DNA of 64,000 nt from Celerinatantimonas diazotrophica (GCF_004339545.1 NZ_SMGD01000004.1:1-64000), one strand, 5' to 3'; counted from the stretch's first letter, positions 9,174 to 18,692 are shown. Notes: generated from the sequence alone by a model not told the origin. A program made the numbers and translations.

Positions 9174-10148
9174 ATGCAATCCCAATGTTTAAAAATAGCT
9201 GTTTTATTATGCTTTGCTATGAGTTTCTCACTACAAGCCAAGCTCGCTATCCATCATGGGCTTGATGCCCTGTGGCATCACCACTACCAAAAGGCAGAAC
9301 AAGTCTTTAACCAGCTAGCGGAACAAGGCAATGCCCATGCCATGTATTGGTTGGGTAACACCTATCAGCTGGAAGGTGGTATGAAACGATTGGATGCCGG
9401 GAGAATTCTTCTCAAAGCCGCCCAAATGGGTGATCCTTGGGCGATGAATCGTTTGGATCCAGATAATGGACTTTCTCTTTGTACCATTTGGCCTTGCAGT
9501 TCCAAGTGGAAAAGTAAAGCCATAGCGATCTGGAAGCGGCAATCAAAAGAAGGGAATGGTAAAGCGACATTTGCCTTAATGTTCCATAAAGACAATAGCT
9601 ATTGGTATCGATTTACAAAGTGGCTTCCGGGTATGGGGCAAGAAAGACTTAATAAAATGGCACTTAAAGCATTTCATCAAGGGTATCTAGGTGCATCGTT
9701 TTATTTAGTTAGGTATTCTAAAACCCATGACTTCAAATATATTATACAAGCTGCCAAAAAGGGATTTATTCCTGCTTATCGGGTATTATCTGTATATTAC
9801 AGAAAAGTCAATGATATTAAATCATCAGAAATGTATCAGAAAAAATCCTTGCAATCAGGAGAAACCACTTTTATAAGCGTATTATTTCACACATACTTAA
9901 ATGGGAGGGATAGTTACGATAGAAATATTAATAAAGCTTATTACTATGGTAAAATTTCATCATTCTATGGCGAAGATGTATCTGGATTCTTTAGAATAGA
10001 TGGTCCTAAAGAATTTAGATTATCTGCAAAGGTGGCAAAAGATAAGCAACTTGTATTAGCTCAGAAAGCAAAAGAATTTGTTCGTACCCACCCCCCATAT
10101 CACTACTATGATGAGTTTTCTTTCCCATTTGGTGTAATGAGATTCTAG
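9174..10148 (+). CDS. Sel1-repeat exported protein, array copy 5
   Basis: 324 residues. Signal peptide MQSQCLKIAVLLCFAMSFSL. Middle module DPDN (MNRLDPDNGLSLCTIWPC) with the IAIWKRQSKEGNG variant of the next helix, then KWLPGMGQERLN. C-terminal class beta (HDFKYIIQAAKKGFIPAYRV) ending HYYDEFSFPFGVMRF. The upstream spacer (starting at the TAATCGGTAGTAACTAGGGC of the copy 4 stop) is the same type as before copy 3. Likely periplasmic immunity paralogue. Confidence 0.83.
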   Translation: MQSQCLKIAVLLCFAMSFSLQAKLAIHHGLDALWHHHYQKAEQVFNQLAEQGNAHAMYWLGNTYQLEGGMKRLDAGRILLKAAQMGDPWAMNRLDPDNGLSLCTIWPCSSKWKSKAIAIWKRQSKEGNGKATFALMFHKDNSYWYRFTKWLPGMGQERLNKMALKAFHQGYLGASFYLVRYSKTHDFKYIIQAAKKGFIPAYRVLSVYYRKVNDIKSSEMYQKKSLQSGETTFISVLFHTYLNGRDSYDRNINKAYYYGKISSFYGEDVSGFFRIDGPKEFRLSAKVAKDKQLVLAQKAKEFVRTHPPYHYYDEFSFPFGVMRF

Positions 10149-10207
10149 CAGTAATACCGTTGTTTTATATAAAATTTTATAGAAGGTTTATCTACTTTAA
10201 ATATCCA

Positions 10208-11185
10208 ATGCAATCTCGATACTTATCTATAGCTATCTTATTATGCATTGCCATGAGCTTCCCACTTCAGGCAATGCCTACCATCCACAATGGGCTTGAT
10301 GCCCTGTGGCATCACCACTACCAAAAAGCCGAACAGGTGTTTCAAACGCTTGGTGAACAAGGGAATGCCCATGCTATGTACTGGCTGGGTAATACCTACC
10401 AGTTGGAAGGCGGCATGAAACGGCTGGATGCTGGGAGAATTCTGCTCAGGGCGGCCGAAATGAGCGACCCTTGGGCGATGTATCGTCTTTATACCAAAAA
10501 CCCGTATTCTCTTTGCACCGTTTGGCCCTGTAGTTCAAAATGGGATAGTAAGGCTGTAGCAATTTGGGAAAGACAATCCAATGGGGGCAACGGAAAGGCA
10601 ACATTTGCCCTCGCATTACGTAAAGCAAGAACCTTTTGGTATAATGTTACAAAGTGGCTTCCGGGTATGGGACAAGAGAAGTTGAATAAAATGGCACTTA
10701 AAGCCTTTCACCAAGGGTACTTGGGAGCATCCTATTATATAGCAAATCATTCTACACCTCATGATTTCAAATATATCATACAGGCTGCAAGTGCTGGTTT
10801 TATCCCTGCTTACCGAGTATTGACGGTACACTACAAAAAAACAAATAACATTCAATTAGCTGAAAAATATCAGAAAAAAGCACTGCAATCAGGTGAGACT
10901 GACTTTATAAGCTTATTATTCCACGCGCATATGCAAGGTGCTCTGGGATATAGTAAAAATCCTGAAAAAGCCTATTACTATGGCAAAATATCATCATTCT
11001 ATGGTGAAGATGTATCTGGATTTTTTAGAGCAGATAAAAGTTCTAAAGAATTTAGTTTATCGACAAAGGTCGCAAAAGATAAGCAGATTGTATTAACCCA
11101 AAAAGCAAAAGAATTTGTTCGCACCCACCCTCCATATCACTACTATGATGAATTTTCTTTTCCAATTTATGCAATGAGATTCTAG
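10208..11185 (+). CDS. Sel1-repeat exported protein, array copy 6
   Basis: 325 residues from ATG 10208 (MQSRYLSIAILLCIAMSFPL); the in-frame TTG at 10160 lies in spacer sequence and is rejected. Middle module YTKN (MYRLYTKNPYSLCTVWPC). C-terminal class beta variant: HDFKYIIQAASAGFIPAYRV, QSGETDFISLLFHAHMQG. It ends HYYDEFSFPIYAMRF, a tail shared only with copy 13. It is the only YTKN-beta combination in the array. Confidence 0.83.
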   Translation: MQSRYLSIAILLCIAMSFPLQAMPTIHNGLDALWHHHYQKAEQVFQTLGEQGNAHAMYWLGNTYQLEGGMKRLDAGRILLRAAEMSDPWAMYRLYTKNPYSLCTVWPCSSKWDSKAVAIWERQSNGGNGKATFALALRKARTFWYNVTKWLPGMGQEKLNKMALKAFHQGYLGASYYIANHSTPHDFKYIIQAASAGFIPAYRVLTVHYKKTNNIQLAEKYQKKALQSGETDFISLLFHAHMQGALGYSKNPEKAYYYGKISSFYGEDVSGFFRADKSSKEFSLSTKVAKDKQIVLTQKAKEFVRTHPPYHYYDEFSFPIYAMRF

Positions 11186-11242
11186 TGTGTGCTAATGCTT
11201 TATATAAAATTCTAGAGAAGTTTTGTCTACTTTAAATAAACC

Positions 11243-12220
11243 ATGCAATTTCGATACTTATCCATAGCCACTTTATTATGCATTGCCATGAGCTTCCCGC
11301 TCCAGGCAATGCCTGCCATCCACAATGGGATCGATGCCCTGTGGCATCACCACTACCAAAAGGCAGAGCAGGTCTTTAGCCAGCTCGCCGAACAAGGCAA
11401 TGCTCATGCCATGTACTGGCTCGGCAATACCTATCAGCTGGAAGGAGGCATGAAACGGCTGGATGCCGGGAGAATTTTTCTAAAAGCCGCCAACATGGGG
11501 GACCCATGGGCGATGTATCGTCTTTACACCAAAAATCCGTATTCACTTTGCACCGTTTGGCCATGTGATTCTAAATGGGACAGTAAAGCTGTAGAAATCT
11601 GGGAAAAACAATCCAAACAAGGCAACGGAAAGGCAACATTTGCCCTTGCATTACGTAAAGACAGAACCTTTTGGTATAATGTCACAAAATGGCTCCCTGG
11701 TATGGGGCAAGAGAAACTGAATCAGATGGCGCTCAAAGCCTTCCACCAAGGATATCAAGGTGCAGCGGTTTATTTATTTAACCATAATAAATCAGCTAAC
11801 TTACAATATCTAATACAGGCAGCCAAAAATAATTTCATTCCAGCTTATGCGAAACTAGCCATATACTATAAAGAAAAAAATAATGTTAACTTGATGAATA
11901 AATATAAGAATATAGCGATTCAGTCAGGTGATACGGGATTTATAAAGTTTTTATTCTATGTGTATATACAAGGTGATTTGGTATATAAAAAAGATTTTGA
12001 CAAAGCTTATTATTATGGAAAAATAACTATTTTATATGGAGATAATAACATATCTGAAGCCTTTGGGGAAAATGCCCCTAAAGAATTTAGATTATCCGCA
12101 AAGGTCGCAAAAGATAAGCAGATTGTATTAACCCAAAAAGCAAAAGAATTTGTGCGCACCCACCCTCCATATCACTACTATGATGAATATTCTTTCCCAT
12201 TTGATGGGATGGACTTTTAA
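11243..12220 (+). CDS. Sel1-repeat exported protein, array copy 7
   Basis: 325 residues. The signal peptide and preceding spacer are the same as for copy 2 (MQFRYLSIATLLCIAMSF). Middle module YTKN with CDSKWDSKAVEIWEKQSKQG; C-terminal class alpha. The last part of the gene from base 12114 starts a 349-base block that is identical to bases 17344-17692 and runs into copy 8. Ends HYYDEYSFPFDGMDF, as does copy 12. Confidence 0.83.
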   Translation: MQFRYLSIATLLCIAMSFPLQAMPAIHNGIDALWHHHYQKAEQVFSQLAEQGNAHAMYWLGNTYQLEGGMKRLDAGRIFLKAANMGDPWAMYRLYTKNPYSLCTVWPCDSKWDSKAVEIWEKQSKQGNGKATFALALRKDRTFWYNVTKWLPGMGQEKLNQMALKAFHQGYQGAAVYLFNHNKSANLQYLIQAAKNNFIPAYAKLAIYYKEKNNVNLMNKYKNIAIQSGDTGFIKFLFYVYIQGDLVYKKDFDKAYYYGKITILYGDNNISEAFGENAPKEFRLSAKVAKDKQIVLTQKAKEFVRTHPPYHYYDEYSFPFDGMDF

Positions 12221-12462
12221 TTGGTAGTAGTCAGGGGATACATATTTCCTATCTGCTTATTAAAAATATTCATGCAATCTCGATACTTATCCATAGTCAC
12301 CTTATTATACATTGTCGTGAGCTTCCCGCTCCAGGCAATGCCTGGCATCCACAATGGGCTTGATGCCCTGTGGCATCACCACTACCAAAAAGCCGAAAAG
12401 GTCTTTCAAGAGCTTGGTGAACAAGGGGATGCCCATGCCATGTATTGGTTAGGCAATACCTA
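12114..12462 (+). repeat. 349-bp perfect repeat, first copy (end of copy 7 into copy 8)
   Basis: These bases match 17344-17692 without a mismatch in my side-by-side reading, at a constant offset of 5230. The block spans a gene end, the spacer and the next gene start. The flanks diverge immediately. This fits recent segmental duplication or gene conversion. Confidence 0.9.
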
Positions 12463-13239
12463 CCAGTTGGAAGGCGGGATGAAACGACTAGATGCGGGAA
12501 GAATATTATTGAAAGCAGCAAGGATGGGAGATCCATGGGCAATGGATCGATTAGATCCAGATAATGCTTTTTCTTTTTGCTCATTCTGGCCCTGTAATTC
12601 TAAATGGCGAGATAAAGCATTAGAAGGTTGGAAGAAATTGTCGAAAGAAGGTAATGGCAAAGCAACATTTGCTTTATTGCTTCAAAAAGAAGATAGCTAT
12701 TGGTATCGATTTACGAAGTGGTTACCTGGTATGGGCCAACAAAAGTTAAATAAAATGGCTATAAAGTCCTACCAACAAGGTTATCAAGGGGCCTCTATTT
12801 ATTTAATAATAGAAATTATAATAAGGTAGAATATCTAAGTCGAGCAGCCGTTAGTGGTTTCATCCCTGCATATAGTTTACTTTCTACTTTTTATAATTCT
12901 AAAAACTTAATACTCAGAGATAAATATGAGAACAAATCAATTCAAGAAGGTGATGTAAGCTTTATCAGATATTTATTTTTAAGTTACCTCCATGGTTGGG
13001 GCAATAGAGAAAAAAACTTTGAAAAGGCGTACTATTATGGAAAAATAGTATGGCTTTATGGAGAAGATTTATCAGTCTATTTTAAAAAAAGTGGCTCAAA
13101 AGACTACCAATTAGATACAAAGTTATCTAAAAATAAGGAGGAATTATTAGATTCTTTAGCCCGAAAATTTGTTAAAGAACATAAACCTTATTATTATTAT
13201 TATGAGTATAGCCAGCCATGGGGACTCTTTCGATATTAA
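12272..13239 (+). pseudogene. Sel1-repeat array copy 8, frameshifted by a 4-base loss
   Basis: From ATG 12272 the frame encodes the usual signal peptide, Sel1 repeats and a DPDN/AFSF middle module (MDRLDPDNAFSFCSFWPC), then stops at 12829. The family C-terminal half continues in another frame (KVEYLSRAAVSGFIPAYSLL ... KPYYYYYEYSQPWGLFRY) to a TAA at 13239. Copy 9 has TATTTATTTGTTTAATAAT where copy 8 has TATTTATTTAATAAT, so four bases are missing at about 12804. Restoring them gives a 323-residue protein. C-terminal class gamma. The rest of the frame is clean, so the loss is recent or there is a sequencing error. Confidence 0.85.
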
Positions 13240-13275
13240 GTAATATAATAGAGTTTTGTACTTATTCTTAATGCT

Positions 13276-13293
13276 AATGTAATTAGATTCTAG
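13276..13293 (+). repeat. 3'-end scar of a lost array copy
   Basis: After copy 8 ends there is AATGTAATTAGATTCTAG, a two-mismatch version of the GATGTAATGAGATTCTAG gene end of copy 1, followed directly by the TAGTGTGTGATAATGC spacer. It looks like the residue of another copy's last codons left by recombination. Confidence 0.6.
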
Positions 13294-13350
13294 TGTGTGA
13301 TAATGCTTTATATAAACTTCTAGAGAAGTTTTGTCTACTTTAAATAAACC

Positions 13351-14328
13351 ATGCAATTTCGATACTTATCCATAGCCACTTTATTATGCATTGCCATGAG
13401 CTTCCCACTTCAGGCAATGCCTGCCATCCACAATGGGCTTGATGCCCTGTGGCATCATCAATATAAAAAGGCTGAGCAAGTCTTTAGCCAGCTCGCCGAA
13501 CAAGGGGATGCCCATGCCATGTACTGGCTGGGCAATACTTATCAGCTGGAAGGCGGCATGAAACGGCTAGATGCGGGAAGAATATTATTGAAAGCAGCAA
13601 AGATGGGAGATCCATGGGCAATGGATCGATTAGATCCAGAGAATGCTTTTTCTTTTTGCTCATTCTGGCCCTGTAATTCTAAATGGCGAGATAAAGCATT
13701 AGAAGGTTGGAAGAAATTGTCAAAACAAGGCAATGGCAAAGCCACATTTGCCTTATTACTTCACAAAGAAAATACCTATTGGTATCGATTTACGAAATGG
13801 TTACCAGGAATGGGGCAAGAAAAATTAAATGAAATGGCTATTAAAGCCTATAATCAAGGTTACCAAGGAGCTTCTATTTATTTGTTTAATAATATTAATA
13901 AACCAGTAAATAAAAAATTAGAAACTATTATAAACGCTGCAGAGAACAAATTCAAACCATCATATAAAATATTAGCCTCATATTATTCCAATAAAAATAA
14001 TAATTTAGCAAATAAATACTTGGGTAAATCGGTAAAAATAGGTGATCTAAAAATACTAAATGTATTGTTTACATGTTATTCAAATGGTTGGATTTATACG
14101 AAAGATTATAACAAAGCTTATTACTACGGGAAAATCCTTGCATTATATGGCAAGGATATGAGTCCTTTTTTTCAGAATACAGGACCAAAGGAATATCGAT
14201 TAAATTCTAGAATACCAGTTCCTAAACAAAGAGAATTGATAATTAAAGCACAAATTTATGTTAAAAATCATCGTCCCTATCATTACTATGATGAATTTAG
14301 CCAACCATGGGGACTCTTTCGATATTAA
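13351..14328 (+). CDS. Sel1-repeat exported protein, array copy 9
   Basis: 325 residues. Standard signal peptide (MQFRYLSIATLLCIAMSF) and N-terminal repeats. Middle module DPEN/AFSF, close to copy 8. The C-terminal half is the most divergent in the array, a gamma-like class with its own sequence (NKKLETIINAAENKFKPSYK, YLGKSVKIGDLKILNVLF) and a tail of HYYDEFSQPWGLFRY shared with copy 8. More AT-rich than its N-terminal half. The stop and following GTAATATAATAGAGT are shared with copy 8. Confidence 0.82.
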   Translation: MQFRYLSIATLLCIAMSFPLQAMPAIHNGLDALWHHQYKKAEQVFSQLAEQGDAHAMYWLGNTYQLEGGMKRLDAGRILLKAAKMGDPWAMDRLDPENAFSFCSFWPCNSKWRDKALEGWKKLSKQGNGKATFALLLHKENTYWYRFTKWLPGMGQEKLNEMAIKAYNQGYQGASIYLFNNINKPVNKKLETIINAAENKFKPSYKILASYYSNKNNNLANKYLGKSVKIGDLKILNVLFTCYSNGWIYTKDYNKAYYYGKILALYGKDMSPFFQNTGPKEYRLNSRIPVPKQRELIIKAQIYVKNHRPYHYYDEFSQPWGLFRY

Positions 14329-14359
14329 GTAATATAATAGAGTATTATACTTAATGCTG

Positions 14360-14381
14360 ATTTGATGTAATGAGATTCTAG
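14360..14381 (+). repeat. 3'-end scar of another array copy
   Basis: ATTTGATGTAATGAGATTCTAG exactly matches the last bases of copy 1 (up to its stop at 6031) but lies 30 bases beyond the stop of copy 9. It is followed by the GCAGTAATACCGT spacer found after copy 5. This is a recombination joint between two gene ends. Confidence 0.75.
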
Positions 14382-14440
14382 CAGTAATACCGTCGTTTTA
14401 TATAAAATTCTAGAGAAGGTTTGCCTAGTTTAAATAAACC

Positions 14441-15418
14441 ATGCGATATCGATACCTATCTATAGCCACCTTGATGTGCATTGCCATGAGCTTCCCACTT
14501 CAGGCAATGCCTACCATCCACAATGGGCTTGATGCTCTGAGGCATCACCACTACCAAAAAGCCGAACAGGTGTTTCAAACGCTTGGTGAACAAGGCAATG
14601 CCCATGCTATGTACTGGCTGGGCAACACCTATCAGCTGGAAGGCGGCATGAAAAGATTGGATGCCGGGGAGATTTTTCTAAAAGCCGCCAATATGGGCGA
14701 CCCCTGGGCGATGTATCGTCTTTACACCAAAAATCCCTATTCACTTTGCACCGTTTGGCCTTGTAGCTCAAAATGGGATAGCAAGGCTGCAGCAATTTGG
14801 GAGAGACAATCCAAACAAGGCAATGGAAAGGCAACATTTGCCCTTGCATTACGTAAAGCAAGAACCTTTTGGTATAATGTCACAATATGGATCCCTGGTA
14901 TGGGACAAGAAAAACTTAATAAAATGGCGCTTAAAGCTTTTCACCAAGGATATCAAGGTGCAGCAGTTTATTTATTTAATCATGACAAGTCGAAATATAT
15001 AAAATATATCATACAATCTTCAGAAAATGGTTTTAAACCCGCTTATAATATATTGTCAACATATTACGAGTCCAAAAAAGACATTAAATCAATGAATAAA
15101 TATAAGCATATTTCTGTTCACTTAGGTGATATGAAATTTATAAGATATCTGTTTATATCATACTTACATGGTTGGGGTGGCTATGAGAAAAATTTGGATA
15201 GAGCATATTACTATGGCAAAATTTCTACTCTCTATGGTGAAGATTTATCTATATACTATGACAAGCATGGGCTTAATAAGTATAGATTAGATGAAAAAAT
15301 TTCAAATGAACGAAAAGAATTATTGTCAAAAAAGGCAAAAGAATTTGTTCGCACTCATCCCCCATATCACTACTATGATGAGTTTTCTTTCCCATTCTAC
15401 GTAATGAGATTCCAGTAA
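14441..15418 (+). CDS. Sel1-repeat exported protein, array copy 10
   Basis: 325 residues. Signal peptide MRYRYLSIATLMCIAMSFPL. N-terminal variant QTLGEQG. Middle module YTKN. C-terminal class gamma: ENGFKPAYNILSTYYESKKD, then FIRYLFISYLHGWGGYEKNL and EDLSIYYDKHGLNKYRL, resembling copies 8 and 15. The tail returns to the common KAKEFVRTHPPYHYYDEFSF. It ends FYVMRFQ, one residue beyond the usual end. Confidence 0.83.
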   Translation: MRYRYLSIATLMCIAMSFPLQAMPTIHNGLDALRHHHYQKAEQVFQTLGEQGNAHAMYWLGNTYQLEGGMKRLDAGEIFLKAANMGDPWAMYRLYTKNPYSLCTVWPCSSKWDSKAAAIWERQSKQGNGKATFALALRKARTFWYNVTIWIPGMGQEKLNKMALKAFHQGYQGAAVYLFNHDKSKYIKYIIQSSENGFKPAYNILSTYYESKKDIKSMNKYKHISVHLGDMKFIRYLFISYLHGWGGYEKNLDRAYYYGKISTLYGEDLSIYYDKHGLNKYRLDEKISNERKELLSKKAKEFVRTHPPYHYYDEFSFPFYVMRFQ

Positions 15419-15464
15419 ATAATATCGCTGTCTATGAAACATTTCATCTAATTTAAAATATCCA

Positions 15465-16427
15465 ATGCAATCTCGATACTTATCCATAGCTATCTTATTA
15501 TGCATTGCCATGAGCTTCCCACTTCAGGCAATGCCTACCATCCACAATGGGCTTGATGCCCTGTGGCATCACCACTACCAAAAAGCCGAACAGGTGTTTC
15601 AAACGCTTAGTGAACAAGGGAATGCCCATGCCATGTACTGGCTAGGCAATACCTACCAGCTGGAAGGTGGTATGAAACGGCTGGACGCCGGGGAGATTTT
15701 TCTAAAGGCCGCCAATATGGGCGACCCCTGGGCGATGTATCGTCTTTACACCAAAAACCCCTATTCACTTTGCACCGTTTGGCCTTGTAGCTCAAAATGG
15801 GATAGCAAGGCTGCAGCAATTTGGGAGAGACAATCCAAACAAGGCAATGGAAAGGCAACATTTGCCCTCGTTTTACGCAAGGAAAGAACTTTTTGGTATA
15901 ATGTCACAAAATGGCTCCCGGGCATGGGACAAGAGAAGCTTAACAAGATCGCTCTCAAAGCCTTTCACCAAGGGTATCTAGGGGCAGCGGTTTATTTATT
16001 CAATCATGATAACACCGATAATACAAAATATCTGACTCAAGCTGCTAAGAGCAATTTTATTCCAGCCTATAATAGGCTAGCCATATATTACAAAAATAAA
16101 GGCATTGTTAAGCTAATGAATAAATTTGAAAAAATGGCAGTCCAGTCAGGAGATAAAAGTTTTATACGGTTTTTATTTTTTGCATATATGCAAGGTGTAG
16201 TTGGGTATAATAAAGATTTTGAAAAAGCCTATTACTATGGAAAAATAACTTCTCTATATGGAGATGATATATCTGATTTTTTCAAAGGTTTTAACTTGTC
16301 GTCAAAGCTAACAAAAGACAAACAAATCATATTGACCCAAAAAGCGAAGGAATTTGTCCGCAGCCACCCCCCTTATCACTACTATGATGAGTTTTCTTTC
16401 CCATTTGATGTAATGAAATTCAAGTAG
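15465..16427 (+). CDS. Sel1-repeat exported protein, array copy 11
   Basis: 320 residues. Signal peptide MQSRYLSIAILLCIAMSFPL, N-terminal variant QTLSEQG, middle module YTKN. The C-terminal half is alpha-like but diverged (YLTQAAKSNFIPAYNRLAIY, KLMNKFEKMAVQSGDKSFIR) and has a short deletion before NLSSKLTKDKQ, which explains the shorter length. The spacer before it contains GAAACATTTCATCTAATTTA, also seen before the remnant at 21143 and, with one change, before copy 12. Confidence 0.83.
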   Translation: MQSRYLSIAILLCIAMSFPLQAMPTIHNGLDALWHHHYQKAEQVFQTLSEQGNAHAMYWLGNTYQLEGGMKRLDAGEIFLKAANMGDPWAMYRLYTKNPYSLCTVWPCSSKWDSKAAAIWERQSKQGNGKATFALVLRKERTFWYNVTKWLPGMGQEKLNKIALKAFHQGYLGAAVYLFNHDNTDNTKYLTQAAKSNFIPAYNRLAIYYKNKGIVKLMNKFEKMAVQSGDKSFIRFLFFAYMQGVVGYNKDFEKAYYYGKITSLYGDDISDFFKGFNLSSKLTKDKQIILTQKAKEFVRSHPPYHYYDEFSFPFDVMKFK

Positions 16428-16473
16428 ATGATATAGCTATCTATGAAACATTTCATCTGATTTAAAATATCTA

Positions 16474-17450
16474 ATGCAATCTCGATACTTATCCATAGTT
16501 ATCTTATTATGCATTGCCATGAGCTTCCCGATTCGGGCAATGCCAGCCATCCACAATGGGCTTGATGCCCTGTCGCATCACCACTACCAAAAGGCAGAAC
16601 AAGTCTTTAGCCAGCTAGCGGAACAAGGAGATGCCCATGCCATGTATTGGTTAGGCAACACCTATCAACTGGAAGGCGGTATGAAAAGGCTGGACGCCGG
16701 GGAGATTTTTCTAAAGGCCGCAAATATGGGGGACCCCTGGGCGATGTATCGTCTTTATACTAAAAATCCCTATTCACTTTGCACCGTATGGCCCTGTAGC
16801 TCAAAATGGGATAGCAAGGCTGTTGAAATTTGGGAGCGACAATCCAAACAAGGCAATGGAAAGGCAACATTTGCCCTCGCATTACGTAAAGCAAGAACCT
16901 TTTGGTATAATGTTACAAAGTGGCTTCCGGGCATGGGACAAGAAAAACTTAATAAAATGGCGCTCAAATCCTTTCATCAAGGGTATCAAGGTGCAGCTGT
17001 TTATTTATTTAATCATAATAAATCAGCCAACTTAAAATATTTGATACAGGCAGCCAAAAATAATTTCATCCCAGCTTATGGTAAATTAGCCATATATTAT
17101 AATGACAAAAAAACATTACTTTAATGAATAAATATAATAAAATGGCAATTCAATCTGGTGATGAAAAATATATAAGTTTTTTATTCTTTGCGTATCTACA
17201 AGGGGTACCTGGATATAATAAAAATCTTGAAAAAGCCTATTACTATGGCAAAATAACTTCATTATATGGAGATGATGTATCAGGATTTTTTAGAGCAGAT
17301 AAGAGCTCTAAAGACTTTAGTTTATCGACAAAGGTCGCAAAAAATAAGCAGATTGTATTAACCCAAAAAGCAAAAGAATTTGTGCGCACCCACCCTCCAT
17401 ATCACTACTATGATGAATATTCTTTCCCATTTGATGGGATGGACTTTTAA
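16474..17450 (+). pseudogene. Sel1-repeat array copy 12, split by a one-base loss in a poly-A tract
   Basis: From ATG 16474 the frame encodes signal peptide, Sel1 repeats, YTKN middle module and the start of a class alpha C-terminal half, then ends at a TAA at 17122-17124. The family sequence continues in the +1 frame from an ATG at 17124 (MNKYNKMAIQSGDEKYISFL) to 17450. The tract at 17107-17113 has seven A; eight would restore a 325-residue protein of the usual length. The stop and new start overlap as TAATG, so re-initiation could make the second piece. The C-terminal end (FFRADKSSKDFSLS) is beta-like, so the copy is also a recombinant. It may be a recent mutation, a slippage switch or a sequencing error. 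Confidence 0.85.
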
Positions 17451-17692
17451 TTGGTAGTAGTCAGGGGATACATATTTCCTATCTGCTTATTAAAAATATT
17501 CATGCAATCTCGATACTTATCCATAGTCACCTTATTATACATTGTCGTGAGCTTCCCGCTCCAGGCAATGCCTGGCATCCACAATGGGCTTGATGCCCTG
17601 TGGCATCACCACTACCAAAAAGCCGAAAAGGTCTTTCAAGAGCTTGGTGAACAAGGGGATGCCCATGCCATGTATTGGTTAGGCAATACCTA
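17344..17692 (+). repeat. 349-bp perfect repeat, second copy (end of copy 12 into copy 13)
   Basis: Partner of 12114-12462. Here it joins copy 12 to copy 13; the partner joins copy 7 to copy 8. The identity includes the untranslated spacer. Confidence 0.9.
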
Positions 17693-18476
17693 TCAACTGG
17701 AAGGCGGTATGAAACGACTGGATGCCGGGGAGATTTTTCTAAAGGCCGCTAATATGGGCGACCCATGGGCGATGTATCGTCTTTACACCAAAAATCCGTA
17801 TTCACTTTGCACCGTTTGGCCATGTAGCTCAAAATGGGACAGTAAGGCTGCAGAAATCTGGGAGAAACAATCAAAAGAGGGGAATGGTAAAGCGACATTT
17901 GCCCTCGTTTTACGCAAGGAAAGAACATATTGGTATAATGTTACAAAATGGCTTCCGGGTATGGGACAAGAGCAACTGAATCAAATGGCACTCAAAGCCT
18001 TTCATCAAGGGTATCAAGGTGCAGCTGTTTATTTATTTAATCATAATAAATCAGCCAACTTAAAATATTTGACACAGGCAGCCAAAAATAATTTCATCCC
18101 AGCTTATGCGAAACTAGCTATATACTATAAAGGAAAAAACAATATTAATTTTATGAATAAATATAAGAATATAGCTATTCAATCAGGGGATACGGGATTT
18201 ATAAAATTTTTGTTCGATGTGTATATACAAGGTATATTTAGTTATAAAAAGGATTTTGACAAAGCCTATTACTATGGAAAAATAACCACTTTATATGGAG
18301 ATGATGTATCCGAATTCTTTGGGGAAAATGCTCCTAAAGAATTTAGATTATCCGCAAAGGTCGCAAAAGATAAGCAGATTGTACTCACCCAAAAAGCAAA
18401 AGAATTTGTTCGCACCCACCCCCCATATCACTACTATGATGAATTTTCTTTTCCAATTTATGCAATGAGATTCTAG
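17502..18476 (+). CDS. Sel1-repeat exported protein, array copy 13
   Basis: 324 residues from ATG 17502 (MQSRYLSIVTLLYIVVSFPL); the in-frame TTG at 17451 lies in the repeated spacer. The first 64 or so residues are identical to copy 8 through the 349-bp repeat, with the variant QELGEQGDAHAM. It then switches to a YTKN middle module and a class alpha C-terminal half (NINFMNKYKNIAIQSGD). The tail HYYDEFSFPIYAMRF is shared with copy 6. At least three parental sequences can be seen in one gene. Confidence 0.83.
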   Translation: MQSRYLSIVTLLYIVVSFPLQAMPGIHNGLDALWHHHYQKAEKVFQELGEQGDAHAMYWLGNTYQLEGGMKRLDAGEIFLKAANMGDPWAMYRLYTKNPYSLCTVWPCSSKWDSKAAEIWEKQSKEGNGKATFALVLRKERTYWYNVTKWLPGMGQEQLNQMALKAFHQGYQGAAVYLFNHNKSANLKYLTQAAKNNFIPAYAKLAIYYKGKNNINFMNKYKNIAIQSGDTGFIKFLFDVYIQGIFSYKKDFDKAYYYGKITTLYGDDVSEFFGENAPKEFRLSAKVAKDKQIVLTQKAKEFVRTHPPYHYYDEFSFPIYAMRF

Positions 18477-18533
18477 TGGGTGATAATGCTTTATATTAAA
18501 TTCTAGAGAAGGTTTGCCTAGTTTAAATAAACC

Positions 18534-18632
18534 ATGCGATATCGATACCTATCCATAGCCACCTTGTTATGCACTGCCATGAGTTTCCAGCTTCAGGCAA
18601 TAACTCCGATTACAGTGCATTCAAACAGATGA
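18534..18632 (+). pseudogene. Truncated Sel1-repeat array copy 14, signal peptide only
   Basis: ATG 18534 starts MRYRYLSIATLLCTAMSFQL and QA, almost identical to the copy 10 leader and preceded by the same spacer (CTAGAGAAGGTTTGCCTAGT). The family sequence is lost directly after the signal peptide and the frame ends at 18632 after ten unrelated residues. The minus-strand lipoprotein gene begins to read into this side 60 bases later, so a rearrangement that brought in that gene probably removed the rest. Confidence 0.75.
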
Positions 18633-18692
18633 GTAAGTATTCAAAGTGCTGGGGAAGGAACATCCCCATAGTCATTGCAGGTATAGGCCCTC

